A stretch of 64,000 bases of DNA from Thalassobacterium maritimum (GCF_031127805.1 NZ_JARXHW010000011.1:41077-105076); one strand, 5' to 3'. Counted from the stretch's first letter, positions 16,090 to 25,336 are shown. Program-made: numbers and translations. The notes: generated by a model from the sequence alone, not told the origin.

Positions 16090-17019
16090 TTAAGACAGCT
16101 CCCCGATCAGCGTCTCAAAATCCGCAGGCAGGGGCGCTTGAAACTGCATCAACTCGTCGCGGTCGGGATGCTGGATATGCAATTCAGTGGAGTGCAACAT
16201 GACCCGTGGCACCGTAACGCCCACCAAACGGGCGGGCTTGAAGCCATAGGTGGTGTCGCCCAGTAAAGGAAAGCGAATTTCGCTCATATGCACACGTATC
16301 TGGTGGGTGCGCCCCGTATGAATCACACAACTGATCCGCGAGGCTTTCTGCTTATAGCGCTCTTCCACTTTCCAGTCGGTGTGCGCGGGCTTACCACTAT
16401 GCACCACTGCCATGCGAGTGCGCACCACGCGATGCCGTCCGATCGGTTCTTGGATCGTACCACGACTCACCTTTGGATGCCCGAAAACTAAGGCAGTATA
16501 ACGTTTATACGTTCGACGCTCACTAAATTCAGCGGCCAACTTATGGTGCGCGGTGTCATTCTTCGCGATGATGATGAGTCCGCTGGTTTCTTTGTCCAAT
16601 CGGTGCACAATGCCAGGGCGATTCGGCGCACCGATCGTACTCAAATTCTCTCCGCAGTGGTGAAGCAGGGCATGGACGAGGGTATTGTCTCCCGTGCCGC
16701 TGCCTGGATGCACGATCATACCAGGAGCTTTATTGACCACTAGAATCGATTCGTCCTCGTAGATAATATCGAGCGGTAAATCGACCGCGACAGGTGAGGC
16801 ATCAAAAGTGGGCTCTTCTAGAACGGCTCGCAGGACGCCCTCGCGGTTGACTTTAAAACGCTTATCAATGGTCACTCCATCGAAGGTCACTTGCCCCGCA
16901 TCGAAGGCTCGCTGCAAGCGAGCACGGCTAATGTCGTCAAACTCAGAGGCGAAGATCTTATCTGCGCGTCCAGCTTTGGCACCCGCAGGCACCGTAAATT
17001 CTATGATTCGATCAGACAT
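16090..17019 (-). CDS. rluD: Ribosomal large subunit pseudouridine synthase, RluD family
   Basis: This 309-residue enzyme isomerises uridines in 23S rRNA. An N-terminal S4 RNA-binding domain (about residues 15-70: RADKIFASEFDDISRARLQRAFDAGQVTFDG) precedes the catalytic domain. The catalytic Asp lies in PGIVHRLDKETSGLIIIAKND (HRLDxxTSGL, about residue 140). Conserved GRTHQIRVHM and PLLGDTTYG segments are present. It follows ribF after 5 bp, so it is part of the nusA-to-ribF transcript. RluC-type specificity cannot be excluded. Confidence 0.9.
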   Translation of the reverse strand: MSDRIIEFTVPAGAKAGRADKIFASEFDDISRARLQRAFDAGQVTFDGVTIDKRFKVNREGVLRAVLEEPTFDASPVAVDLPLDIIYEDESILVVNKAPGMIVHPGSGTGDNTLVHALLHHCGENLSTIGAPNRPGIVHRLDKETSGLIIIAKNDTAHHKLAAEFSERRTYKRYTALVFGHPKVSRGTIQEPIGRHRVVRTRMAVVHSGKPAHTDWKVEERYKQKASRISCVIHTGRTHQIRVHMSEIRFPLLGDTTYGFKPARLVGVTVPRVMLHSTELHIQHPDRDELMQFQAPLPADFETLIGELS

Positions 17020-17024
17020 TAATA

Positions 17025-17966
17025 TTATTTAGCCAGCTCTCGCGCTGTTTCGCAATCTTTCGTGATCTGCGCTTTAAGTTCGTCCAAGGACGCAAACTTT
17101 TGCTCGGGACGAATGAACCGGAGCCACTCGACCTCGAGTGACGCGCCGCAGCCTAAGTCAGTCGTCTCCAGACCGTGCACTTCGAGCGCAGGCACTGGGT
17201 CCTCTGCAGCCACCGTGGGTTTGACGCCGTAATTCGCCACACCGGCCTGCCATGCGTGACTGCCGCTCTGACGAAAGCGCACGTAGTACACTCCGAAACA
17301 GGGCTGACACTCGGGCTCCCAGGGCAAATTCAGTGTTGGAAAACCAATGGTGCGGCCCAATTGTGCACCACTCACGATCTCGCCTGTCGCAGTGTAGTTA
17401 TAACCAAGCAAATCATTTACGGCCTCCATCTCGCCCGCTTGTAACTCTTTACGGATCCGAGTACTACTGATTGGTTGACCGTTGTGCTTAATGCGGTCGG
17501 CACTAAAAACACCCAGCCCTAGCTCACGGCCCGTCGCAATCAAGGTCGCGACATCACCTGAGCGCTTTTGGCCGAAACGAAAATTTTCGCCGACATAAAT
17601 TGATTTCAAGGCTGGCAGGGCTTGCTGCAGTTGCTGCAAAAACTGATCGGCGGGGATTGATGCGAAGGCACGGTCAAAATGCTTACGAATGACGCAATCC
17701 ACACCGACTTCGTGCAACATCTTAGTCTTAGTCTCGATCGGCATGATCAGTTGAGTCGGATCTTCTGGACGAAAAAGACGGCTCGGGTGTGGATCGAAGG
17801 TCAGCACACCGCAAATTCCACCAGAACGGCGCGCAGAGAATACGGCCGACTCAATCACCGCCTTGTGCCCCAGATGCACCCCATCGAATACACCGATCGC
17901 TAGGTGTAATTCTCCCTTCATCTCGGAGAGAGCCTCGAAATCTTCAACCGCAGCCGGAAAGTTCAT
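17025..17966 (-). CDS. ribF: Bifunctional riboflavin kinase/FAD synthetase
   Basis: This 313-residue enzyme makes FMN and then FAD. The N-terminal nucleotidyltransferase half has LAIGVFDGVHLGHKAVIESA (HxGH motif, about residue 33) and ISSTRIRKELQAGEMEAVNDLLG. The C-terminal flavokinase half has GRTIGFPTLNLPWE (TxGxPTxN-like) and GVYYVRF, and closes with VEWLRFIRPEQKFASLDELKAQI. The length fits. It belongs to the truB-ribF-rluD end of the nusA operon. A short hairpin followed by six T residues lies 8 bp before its start. Confidence 0.94.
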   Translation of the reverse strand: MNFPAAVEDFEALSEMKGELHLAIGVFDGVHLGHKAVIESAVFSARRSGGICGVLTFDPHPSRLFRPEDPTQLIMPIETKTKMLHEVGVDCVIRKHFDRAFASIPADQFLQQLQQALPALKSIYVGENFRFGQKRSGDVATLIATGRELGLGVFSADRIKHNGQPISSTRIRKELQAGEMEAVNDLLGYNYTATGEIVSGAQLGRTIGFPTLNLPWEPECQPCFGVYYVRFRQSGSHAWQAGVANYGVKPTVAAEDPVPALEVHGLETTDLGCGASLEVEWLRFIRPEQKFASLDELKAQITKDCETARELAK

Positions 17967-17974
17967 AGTTAATT

Positions 17975-17992
17975 AAAAAACGCCTCAAGGCG
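17975..17992 (-). terminator. Weak terminator-like hairpin between truB and ribF
   Basis: On the minus strand CGCC-TTGA-GGCG is followed by T6. The stem is only 4-5 bp, so this is a weak terminator or a leader structure right before the ribF start codon. Confidence 0.4.
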
Positions 17993-18005
17993 AATCCGCA
18001 CGCTT

Positions 18006-18734
18006 TTAAAGCGCGTGACTCGGCACGGCTTGGATCACGGGGATCAATTGTTTGCGTAGAGTGGAAGGCGACATATTCTCCAACTCTTCGATAGTGGAAG
18101 CGTTTTCGATACGAAACTGCCCGACAGCAGTGCGGCGCAGTTCATTAAGATGGCCGCCGCAACCGAAACGTTCGCCCAGATCGTGCGCGATGGTGCGAAC
18201 ATAGGCGCCCTTGCTAGTGCCGACGATAAAGGATACCTCAGGCAGTGCAAACTTGGTAATGTCGAAGCGGCTGATGTGAATCACGCGCGGCTCGCGCTCG
18301 ACGGTCTTACCTTGGCGGGCCAGTTTATAGAGTTTTTGACCGTTAATCTTCTTAGCAGAAAACATAGGAGGCGTCTGGTATTGATCGCCGATGAAGGTTT
18401 TCATCTCGGCCTTGACTTGCTCTTCAGTCAGCTCGGGCACGGGGCGCTCTTCGGTGATCTCACCGTCAGCGTCCTGAGAATCGGTAATGACACCGAGTTT
18501 CACACGTCCGGTGTATTCCTTATCCATGCTCATCAGATATTGCGAAGCCTTGGTGGCCTTGCCAATGAGGATCAACAACATACCTGTTGCCATCGGATCC
18601 AGTGTGCCTGCGTGGCCCACTTTCTTCATGTGAAAGACGCGTCGCATCTTCCCCACAACATCGTGCGAAGTGATGCCCTGTGGCTTATCAACTAGTAAAA
18701 TGCCTTCCGGCGCGTCATTGGTGAGTTGAGACAT
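18006..18734 (-). CDS. truB: tRNA pseudouridine(55) synthase
   Basis: This 242-residue enzyme makes pseudouridine 55 in the T arm of tRNA. Landmarks are GILLVDKPQGITSHDVVGKMRR, the catalytic region KVGHAGTLDPMATGMLLILIGKATK (Asp in GTLDP, about residue 48), YTGRVKLGVITDSQDADGE and GTSKGAYVRTIAHDLGERFGCGGHL. It lacks a long C-terminal PUA extension, as in several short TruB proteins. It lies between nrnA and ribF in the nusA operon, the usual order. Confidence 0.95.
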   Translation of the reverse strand: MSQLTNDAPEGILLVDKPQGITSHDVVGKMRRVFHMKKVGHAGTLDPMATGMLLILIGKATKASQYLMSMDKEYTGRVKLGVITDSQDADGEITEERPVPELTEEQVKAEMKTFIGDQYQTPPMFSAKKINGQKLYKLARQGKTVEREPRVIHISRFDITKFALPEVSFIVGTSKGAYVRTIAHDLGERFGCGGHLNELRRTAVGQFRIENASTIEELENMSPSTLRKQLIPVIQAVPSHAL

Positions 18735-18758
18735 GATAGATACTGTATACTCTGTGTC

Positions 18759-19757
18759 TTAATCGATCGTATCGAGATGCGCGCCAATGGCAGCCATCAA
18801 TTGCGGATAAAACTCTTGGATCGAACTGTCGGCGACGTTTAAACCTGCAGCACATGCATGACCGCCCCCGCTAAATTGCTTAGCGATCTGGTCGACACGA
18901 TATTTGGGATCTTTGGCACGTAGGCTGCCTTTAAGCGCACCTGCGCAGTCTTCAATGAGCACACCGATATCCACACCTTCGATGGAACGGGCGTAGTCGA
19001 CAAGCCCTTCGGAGTCGTCAATAGTAGACCCGGTTGCAGCATAAACACCATCTTGAATCAAACCGACACATACGCGATTATCGAACTCCATAGTGAGGGA
19101 ATCCAGGAAATGCTGTAGCAACTTAATCTTTGCAAAACTCTCGCGCTCATAAAGCTCATGCGCGGCGGCAGAGGGGTTGGCACCACACTCACAGAGACGA
19201 CGCGCAATCTCAAATGTAGCTGGAGTGGTGGAAGGGAAGCGGAATTGTCCGGTGTCAGTAGCAATGCCGACATAAAGCGCTTGAGCGGTCACAGCATCGA
19301 TCTCGTAGCCATTGTCCAAATAGAAACCAGCCAAGATCTCGGCAGTCGCACATGCAGTGGCGATCACTAGATTCTCAGCACCATACAGCTTGTTAGAAAT
19401 GTGGTGGTCTACGTTGAGTGCGACTTCGGGAAAAAGCTCGTTGAGGCGATCCCCTACGCGCTTGAAATCTGCACAATCGACTGAAATTGCGATGTGACCA
19501 TCTGGTGTGAAATCTTCGGCCAAGGCCATGGGCGTATCGCCGACAAAGGCTTCCAAGGTGTTGGGTGTGGCGTCGCGGTTGAGACCAATCGCCTCAATGC
19601 CGAGGCTTTTTAATACGCGCACTACGGCAACGGTGGAGCCAATGCAGTCTCCATCCGGACGCTGGTGCCCAAGCACTGCCACTTTTTGGCCCTTAAGTGA
19701 TTCGATGGCAGCCGCAAAACGTGCGCTGTCTTCTGGGTAGAATTTATTGTCCGGCAT
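18759..19757 (-). CDS. nrnA: DHH/DHHA1 phosphoesterase (NrnA-like oligoribonuclease/pAp phosphatase)
   Basis: From the ATG at 19757 this has 332 residues; the start overlaps the end of rbfA by 14 bp, so the two are coupled. The DHH domain shows LGHQRPDGDCIGSTVAV (DxD motif), SVDCADFKRVG and NVDHHISNKLYG (DHH, about residue 110). The C-terminal DHHA1 domain ends with KQFSGGGHACAAGL (GGGH, about residue 300). Members degrade nanoRNA and dephosphorylate pAp. Its place between rbfA and truB is common in Gram-positives and Verrucomicrobia. Confidence 0.92.
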   Translation of the reverse strand: MPDNKFYPEDSARFAAAIESLKGQKVAVLGHQRPDGDCIGSTVAVVRVLKSLGIEAIGLNRDATPNTLEAFVGDTPMALAEDFTPDGHIAISVDCADFKRVGDRLNELFPEVALNVDHHISNKLYGAENLVIATACATAEILAGFYLDNGYEIDAVTAQALYVGIATDTGQFRFPSTTPATFEIARRLCECGANPSAAAHELYERESFAKIKLLQHFLDSLTMEFDNRVCVGLIQDGVYAATGSTIDDSEGLVDYARSIEGVDIGVLIEDCAGALKGSLRAKDPKYRVDQIAKQFSGGGHACAAGLNVADSSIQEFYPQLMAAIGAHLDTID

Positions 19758-20097
19758 TCTGTTCTTGATCGAGTTGGTCGAGTATATCGTTGATTTCAGC
19801 ACCGCGCTCCAGTGATGGGTCGTAGATGAAATAGAAGGTAGGAAAATATTTGAGCGTAATCTCGCGGCTTACGCGCTGACGGATATCTTTGCCGATCCGG
19901 CGGAAGAGCTTCTGGCTGGCAGCAATGTCCTCTTCCTCGCCAAGGACAGAGTAATAGATACGTGCGTTGCGTAAATCGGCCGAGCAATCGACATCGCTAA
20001 TAGTGATAGCGGCCGTATCGGCGCGATAATAGCGGCGCATTTGCTCACTCACTTCACGGCGAAGGAGTGCGTTGATACGTGTGATGCGTTGAGACAT
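19744..20097 (-). CDS. rbfA: 30S ribosome-binding factor A
   Basis: This 117-residue KH-fold protein helps late maturation of the 30S subunit. It matches the family from its N-terminus (RITRINALLRREVSEQMRR) to the closing segment (RVSREITLKYFPTFYFIYDPSLERGAEINDILDQL). The position downstream of infB is the standard order. Its stop is overlapped by nrnA. Confidence 0.93.
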   Translation of the reverse strand: MSQRITRINALLRREVSEQMRRYYRADTAAITISDVDCSADLRNARIYYSVLGEEEDIAASQKLFRRIGKDIRQRVSREITLKYFPTFYFIYDPSLERGAEINDILDQLDQEQNAGQ

Positions 20098-20150
20098 GGC
20101 GAAACGCCGCGAGCGGCTTATGTATGATGACTAATAAATAAAGACTAAGC

Positions 20151-20227
20151 GGAGGGGAATGCGGCGCCGCTGCGATCTATTGGCTCTCACCAGCTAGACT
20201 TGCAACGCACGGGACACATTCCCCTCC
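20151..20227. repeat. 11-bp inverted repeat spanning the infB-rbfA gap
   Basis: GGAGGGGAATG at 20151-20161 and its exact complement at 20217-20227 enclose 55 bases that include the palindrome GCGGCGCCGC. The structure fills the 139-bp space between infB and rbfA. An mRNA fold or processing site is possible. Confidence 0.6.
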
Positions 20228-20236
20228 AGCAAAAAC

Positions 20237-22927
20237 TTAAAGCGACGGACGCTGCTCTTCGACAGCGAAACACTCGATGTGGTCGCCCTCTTGATAGTCG
20301 TCGTAGCCTGCCACGTTGATACCACATTCGTAACCGGCGCGAACTTCCTTAACGTCGTCCTTAAAGCGCTTGAGCGTATCAATCTTGCTCTCATGAATGA
20401 GCTGACCACCACGCATCAGACGTGCGATGCAGTTGCGCTTGATCGAACCTTCGGTCACCATACAACCCGCGACGTTGCGCGTTTTGCCCACCGAGAACAC
20501 TTGGCGAACTTCAGCAGCACCAGTCTTCTTCTCGGTGTATTCGGCGTCGAGTAGATCCGCCATGGCCTCTTCGACTTGGTCGATGAGCTCATAGATAATC
20601 GCGTGTTGCACAATACGAATGTCGTGATGCTTCGCGAGGCTTTGCACACCGTTATCGAGCTTAACGTTGAAACCAACGACCATGGCACCCCCCGCACTGG
20701 CGAGCGTGATATCGTTCTTAGTAATGTGGCCAACGCCCTTACTGATCACTTCGAGGTCCACCTTGGTGCTTTCGATTTCCTTGAGCGCCTGAACCAATGC
20801 TTCGGTAGAGCCGTGCACGTCGGACTTAACGATGACGCGCAGGCACTTCTTCTGCTGGTTTTCGATGGCAGCAAACAAGTCGTCAATAGTCGCGGCGCCT
20901 CCTTCAGAATTCTTCTGCTGGGCACGAGCGGCGTCGTGGAGCTTGCGAACCTGCATGTTCTCCTCTGCGTTGCGCTTGGCAGTCTTCTCGTTCTTCTCGG
21001 TGTTAAACTTCGTGCCCGAAGCTGGCACATCGGACCAGCCGGTGACCTTAACAGGTGTGGCGGGCGGTGCGGCCTTGAGGACCTTACCGTCGGCATCGGT
21101 CATCGTTTTCACACGGCAGTAAACTTCGCCGCATAGCAAGGCATCACCACGCTTCAGCGTGCCACGCTCGACGATCACGGTCGCGGTCGCGCCACGACCT
21201 TGCTCTACTTGAGATTCGATAATGGTGCCAGAAGCAGGGCAGCTAGGGTTCGCTTGTAACTCGAGCACTTCTGCTTGCAGCAGAATCATGTCGAGCAGAT
21301 CGTCAATGTTCGTGCCCTTGAGCGCGGAAACCTCGACTGCAATCGTTTCACCGCCCCAATCTTCGGGTGCGATGCCCTTTTCCTGCATCTGCTGCTTCAC
21401 GCGGTCGACGTTGGCGCCCTTCGCGTCGATCTTATTGATCGCAACGATAATGGCGTTGTTGGCCTCCTTGGCAAATTTCAGTGCTTCGTCTGTCTGTGGT
21501 TTGAAGGCGTCGTCCGCCGCGACCACAAGGATCGAGACATCGGTCACATTGGCACCACGCTCACGCATCATGGAGAAAGCGGCGTGACCAGGCGTATCGA
21601 TAAACGAAATCTTCTGGCCATTGTGCTCGATCTGATACGCACCGATGTGCTGGGTGATACCACCCGCTTCGCCGCTAACCACATTGGCCTTACGAATGGT
21701 GTCGAGCAAGGTCGTCTTACCATGGTCGACGTGTCCGAGGATACACACAACTGGTGGGCGCGGCTTGAGGAATTTAGGATCGTCGTCGTCGGGCTTCTCA
21801 ACCTTCGGCTTCGCAGAACCAGTTTGCTCGTTTTGCTCGCCGCGATGATGAATTTCTAGCTCACAGCCGTGACGCGTCGCAATTTGAACGGCGACATTTT
21901 CTTCGATGGTTTGATTCATCGAAGCGAAAATGCCGAGCTCCATTAGCTCAGAAATCAATTTGAAAGGCTTGAGACCAATCTCACCAGCGAAGTCGCGAAC
22001 AACGATCGGTGGTTTGATATGAATCTTCTTAAGTCCACTCTCAGGTGCTTCAGCTGTTTCACCTTCTGGCAACGCAGTATCGGCCGCTGGTGCGGCCTCT
22101 TTTTCAACGGGCTTAGCCGCTGCCGGAGGCTTGGGCGGCCCCGCAGGTGTAGGTGCTGCCGGAGGCTTCGGTGGACCTGCAGGTTTTGGAGCAGGCGGTG
22201 TCGGGGGTGTTACCGGAGGCTTCGCAGCCGCTGGTTTCGGAGCCACAGGCGGCTTGGAAGCTGCAGGTGTTTCGACAGACTTAGGCGCCACAACTGCTTT
22301 AGCAGGAATTGCTGCTGCTGGTGGTGTCGAAGCAGGCTTCACACCCACAACTGCTTGAGGCGGAATCGCCGCGGCGGGCGGTTTTGTGCCAACAGCTGCA
22401 GTCGATGGCTTGGGTGCCTTTGGTGGGCCGCCCACCGGTGGACGTGGTGGACCGCCAGCTGGTGGTTTAGGAGGGCCGCCGGCTGGTGGCTTAGGTGGTC
22501 CCGCTGGGCTCACTGGCTTCGGTGCGGGCGGAGGTGTCACTGCTTTGACTGGCTCGGCAGGCTTTGGAGCCTTTGCCGCTTGAGCTGCTTTTTCGGCTTC
22601 GGCTTTGGCTGCTTTTTCAGCCTCAGCTTTCGCCGCCTTTTCTTCATGCTCACGCTCGATGTCCGCGACTGACTTCACGAAGACGCCCTCGGGCAACTTC
22701 GGTGCAGCAGGCGCATCGGGTTCGGCAGGAGCAGACGCCTCCTCGGTTTTTGGCGCTTCCGGCTCAGGAGCTTCGGTAGCGTATTCTTCGCGAAGGGCGT
22801 CGGCAGAGATATTATCAATCGTGCTGGAAGCGCTCTTCACCTCGAAGCCACGACTTTTCAGGAGCGCGATGAGCTCCTTGTTCTCCATTCCGATATCTTT
22901 GGAAAGTTGGTGTATACGTACACTCAT
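20237..22927 (-). CDS. infB: Translation initiation factor IF-2
   Basis: This 896-residue GTPase places initiator tRNA on the 30S subunit. The N-terminal IF2_N helix bundle (residues 1-50) is followed by a low-complexity Ala/Pro/Lys linker (about 55-300) containing repeats of KPPAGGPP type. The G domain starts near residue 395: GHVDHGKTTLLD, GGITQHIGAYQ, DTPGHAAF, and NKID. Domains II to IV follow, with GSTEALVQALKEIESTKVDLEVISKGVGHI. It lies 52 bp downstream of nusA. Confidence 0.97.
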   Translation of the reverse strand: MSVRIHQLSKDIGMENKELIALLKSRGFEVKSASSTIDNISADALREEYATEAPEPEAPKTEEASAPAEPDAPAAPKLPEGVFVKSVADIEREHEEKAAKAEAEKAAKAEAEKAAQAAKAPKPAEPVKAVTPPPAPKPVSPAGPPKPPAGGPPKPPAGGPPRPPVGGPPKAPKPSTAAVGTKPPAAAIPPQAVVGVKPASTPPAAAIPAKAVVAPKSVETPAASKPPVAPKPAAAKPPVTPPTPPAPKPAGPPKPPAAPTPAGPPKPPAAAKPVEKEAAPAADTALPEGETAEAPESGLKKIHIKPPIVVRDFAGEIGLKPFKLISELMELGIFASMNQTIEENVAVQIATRHGCELEIHHRGEQNEQTGSAKPKVEKPDDDDPKFLKPRPPVVCILGHVDHGKTTLLDTIRKANVVSGEAGGITQHIGAYQIEHNGQKISFIDTPGHAAFSMMRERGANVTDVSILVVAADDAFKPQTDEALKFAKEANNAIIVAINKIDAKGANVDRVKQQMQEKGIAPEDWGGETIAVEVSALKGTNIDDLLDMILLQAEVLELQANPSCPASGTIIESQVEQGRGATATVIVERGTLKRGDALLCGEVYCRVKTMTDADGKVLKAAPPATPVKVTGWSDVPASGTKFNTEKNEKTAKRNAEENMQVRKLHDAARAQQKNSEGGAATIDDLFAAIENQQKKCLRVIVKSDVHGSTEALVQALKEIESTKVDLEVISKGVGHITKNDITLASAGGAMVVGFNVKLDNGVQSLAKHHDIRIVQHAIIYELIDQVEEAMADLLDAEYTEKKTGAAEVRQVFSVGKTRNVAGCMVTEGSIKRNCIARLMRGGQLIHESKIDTLKRFKDDVKEVRAGYECGINVAGYDDYQEGDHIECFAVEEQRPSL

Positions 22928-22979
22928 AAATGAGTAATATTATTAAGTCTGGTTGTTGGTTGGAACGGCGCGCAAGCGA

Positions 22980-24230
22980 CTAACCGTTTTGCTGAAAAAA
23001 TGCGGCGACCTTGGAGATCACATCGGCGGCCTCTTCGCTGCTGAAACCAGCATCGACAAGGTCATCGGCAGTGACGCCTTCAAAGACTTCTGGGCTGGCA
23101 AATCCGATCGCCACCAAGCGGGAAGCAACATCGGGGTCGAGTCCGTCGATCGCGTTGAGCCCTTGCACGGCCTTAGCTACCTTCTCGTCGAATCCTACGG
23201 CTTCCTTCTCTTCCTTCGCGATATCGAGCTTCCACCCAAGAAGTCGTGAAGTGAGCTTGGCATTGAAGCCACGGCGACCAATTGCAATCGAAAGATCGTC
23301 TTCCGCCACTTCGAAATGAATGCGGCGATCACTTTCGTTGACCTTGATGTTCTTAGGCACTGCAGGCTTGAGCGCCTCCTCCAATAATTGCAGCGGATCC
23401 GGGAAATAGCGGATGATGTCGATCTTTTCACCACCGAGCTCGCGGACGATGGTTTTGACACGCGCACCACGTGCACCGACGCACGCTCCGACAGGGTCTA
23501 CCTTAGGATCGCTACTGTTCACAGCGATCTTGGTGCGGTAGCCAGCCTCACGTGCCATCGCTTCGATGGTGACGGTGCCGTCTGCGATCTCCGTCACTTC
23601 GAGCTCGAAAAGCCGACGCACGAAATTCAAATTTGAGCGGGACAGAATGATGTCCGGGCCGCGGTTGGTCTGCTCGATTTTGAGCAACAAGCAACGAATG
23701 CTCTCACCAGGCGCGTAATCTTCGCCTTGCACACGTTCGCGTGGTGGCAGGATCGCTTCGGCTTTGCCAAGATCGACAATCAAATCACCGCGCTCGCGAC
23801 GGCGCACCGTGCCTGTCACGATGTCGCCGACTGTGTCTTTGTAATCATCGTAAATGCGATCCTTCTCAAATTGGCGAATGCGCTGCATGATCGCCTGACG
23901 CGCAGTTTGCGCGGCAATACGGCCGAGATACGCAGGGTCGACTTCCTTTTCAATACTATCGCCGATTTGCGCATTAGGATCGATTTGGCGTGCCTTTTCG
24001 ATGTGAATTTCAACATCAGCATCTCCAACAGAGTCAACGACTTGCAACTGACTCCATGCCTTAAGCGCACCTGTTTTAGGGTTGATCACCACACGGATGT
24101 CTTGCCCCGCGCTAATGCCCTTTTGGGCTGCGCTCGCGATGGCACCAGAGATGGCTTCGATCATGTCTGGACGACTGATCCCCTTCTCTTTCTCCATGTA
24201 TTCTAAAACTGATAGTATCTCGTGGCTCAT
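22980..24230 (-). CDS. nusA: Transcription termination/antitermination factor NusA
   Basis: This 416-residue protein binds RNA polymerase and nascent RNA. An N-terminal polymerase-binding domain (1-125) is followed by the S1 domain (GDIVTGTVRRRERGDLIVDLGKAEAILPPRE) and two KH domains (VGACVGARGARVKTIVRELGGEKIDIIRY and IAIGRRGFNAKLTSRLLGW). A C-terminal helix-hairpin-helix region ends the protein (GLDPDVASRLVAIGFASPEVFEGVTADDLVDAGFSSEEAADVI). It heads the operon with infB. rimP, its usual upstream partner, is absent here. A promoter and a terminator-like hairpin precede it. Confidence 0.96.
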   Translation of the reverse strand: MSHEILSVLEYMEKEKGISRPDMIEAISGAIASAAQKGISAGQDIRVVINPKTGALKAWSQLQVVDSVGDADVEIHIEKARQIDPNAQIGDSIEKEVDPAYLGRIAAQTARQAIMQRIRQFEKDRIYDDYKDTVGDIVTGTVRRRERGDLIVDLGKAEAILPPRERVQGEDYAPGESIRCLLLKIEQTNRGPDIILSRSNLNFVRRLFELEVTEIADGTVTIEAMAREAGYRTKIAVNSSDPKVDPVGACVGARGARVKTIVRELGGEKIDIIRYFPDPLQLLEEALKPAVPKNIKVNESDRRIHFEVAEDDLSIAIGRRGFNAKLTSRLLGWKLDIAKEEKEAVGFDEKVAKAVQGLNAIDGLDPDVASRLVAIGFASPEVFEGVTADDLVDAGFSSEEAADVISKVAAFFQQNG

Positions 24231-24245
24231 TTGGGTGCTAAAAAT

Positions 24246-24270
24246 AAAAAAAGCAGGCTATGCCCGCTTT
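24246..24270 (-). terminator. nusA: Attenuator-like terminator in the nusA leader
   Basis: On the minus strand AAAGCGGGC-ATA-GCCTGCTTT forms a stem of eight pairs with one C-A mismatch, and seven T residues overlap its end. It sits 16 bp before the nusA start, with no gene between it and the divergent queC promoter, so it can only act on the nusA leader transcript. Confidence 0.7.
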
Positions 24271-24303
24271 TAAAGTGTTGCTGGGTTTAAAAGTGAATCC
24301 GGC

Positions 24304-24331
24304 ACATTAGAGGGCCCTTAGTGCTTGTCAA
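24304..24331 (-). promoter_or_regulatory. nusA: Candidate sigma-70 promoter for nusA
   Basis: On the minus strand TTGACA (24331-24326) and TAATGT (24309-24304) are separated by 16 bp. Predicted transcription start is near 24297, giving a leader of about 65 nt that contains the hairpin. Confidence 0.6.
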
Positions 24332-24477
24332 GGTACCTTGTAAAGGGTTTGAGCTGAGTCACTCGTCCCTGCTTTATACTTGCGTCGAGACCGCGTCTGC
24401 GCATTTTCCGCCCCAACAGCCGCCCTGCTCGCTGAATTCCCAGGGCAACGCCATTCCGGCACAGAACCACTGAATTC

Positions 24478-25179
24478 ATGAAAACTGTCATCGTATACTC
24501 CGGGGGACTCGATTCCACCGTACTGCTCTACCACTTGCGCGACGCAGGGCACGATTTGCACGCACTCTCCATCGACTATGGGCAACGCCATCGTTGCGAA
24601 CTCGATCGTGCAGCCGCGATTTGCGCCGAGCTCGAGATTCCACAGCCTATGGCCGACCTCTCCGCCATCCAGCCGCTGCTGGCTGGCAATAGCCTGACGT
24701 CTCCGGAGATTGAAGTCGCGGAAGGCCACTATACGGAGGAGAGCATGAAAACCACCGTCGTCCCGAATCGAAATATGATCTTTTTGGCGATCGCCACCGG
24801 CCACGCGCTTTCCATCCAAGCCGGCCAGATCGCCTACGCCGCGCACTCGGGTGACCACGCCATCTATCCCGACTGCCGCAACGAATTTGCGGACGCCATG
24901 GCCGCCGCCATCGAACTTGCCGACTGGGAGCAGGTTAAGCTTAGCCGCCCCTTCGTGGATTGGAGCAAGGCCGACATCGTGCGCCGTGGCGCCGTACTCG
25001 GCGTCCCCTTCGAAAAGACTTGGTCTTGCTATAAAGGGGGCGAAGTCCACTGCGGCCGCTGCGGCACCTGCATCGAGCGCCGCGAAGCCTTCGATCTCGC
25101 TAAAGTCGAAGATCCCACAACCTACGCCGACGATGCTCCCAGCCTCGAAAGCCTCCGCGCCAATGGCTGGCGTCTCTAA
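24478..25179 (+). CDS. queC: 7-cyano-7-deazaguanine synthase
   Basis: This 233-residue enzyme makes preQ0 from carboxydeazaguanine in queuosine synthesis. It has the PP-loop ATPase motif VYSGGLDSTVLLYHL (residues 4-18), the VPNRNMIFLAIA segment and the zinc site CYKGGEVHCGRCGTCIERR (four Cys, about residues 183-197). queD follows, so queuosine precursor genes are paired here. It is read divergently from nusA. Confidence 0.95.
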   Translation: MKTVIVYSGGLDSTVLLYHLRDAGHDLHALSIDYGQRHRCELDRAAAICAELEIPQPMADLSAIQPLLAGNSLTSPEIEVAEGHYTEESMKTTVVPNRNMIFLAIATGHALSIQAGQIAYAAHSGDHAIYPDCRNEFADAMAAAIELADWEQVKLSRPFVDWSKADIVRRGAVLGVPFEKTWSCYKGGEVHCGRCGTCIERREAFDLAKVEDPTTYADDAPSLESLRANGWRL

Positions 25180-25336
25180 AGAAGACTGCTTCCGAGTTCC
25201 CAGTGATTGCACATCCAATTTAATTCCTAATTGTTCCTTCAGCCGCCCTAAGGGCCCCCACTTCAGTCAGCCCTTCGGGCAAACCGTTCCAGTTCACCAT
25301 CTTCGCGCTCACGCGCTACGTCCTAATTCTCCCGCC

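Noticed and set aside
22019..22672. Plus-strand Arg/Cys/Trp-rich frame opposite infB
   Set aside because: It mirrors the low-complexity Ala/Pro linker of IF-2 and has no plausible protein character.
24232..24477. Possible preQ1 riboswitch before queC
   Set aside because: I looked for the short preQ1 aptamer pattern in the leader and did not see it; the only strong hairpin belongs to the nusA side.
24328..25218. 296-codon minus frame opposite queC
   Set aside because: It is antisense to a clear queC, and would run through the nusA promoter region.
24851..25336. N-terminal extension of the queD frame
   Set aside because: It overlaps queC in another frame and its residues do not match the QueD family, which begins at the GTG at 25337.
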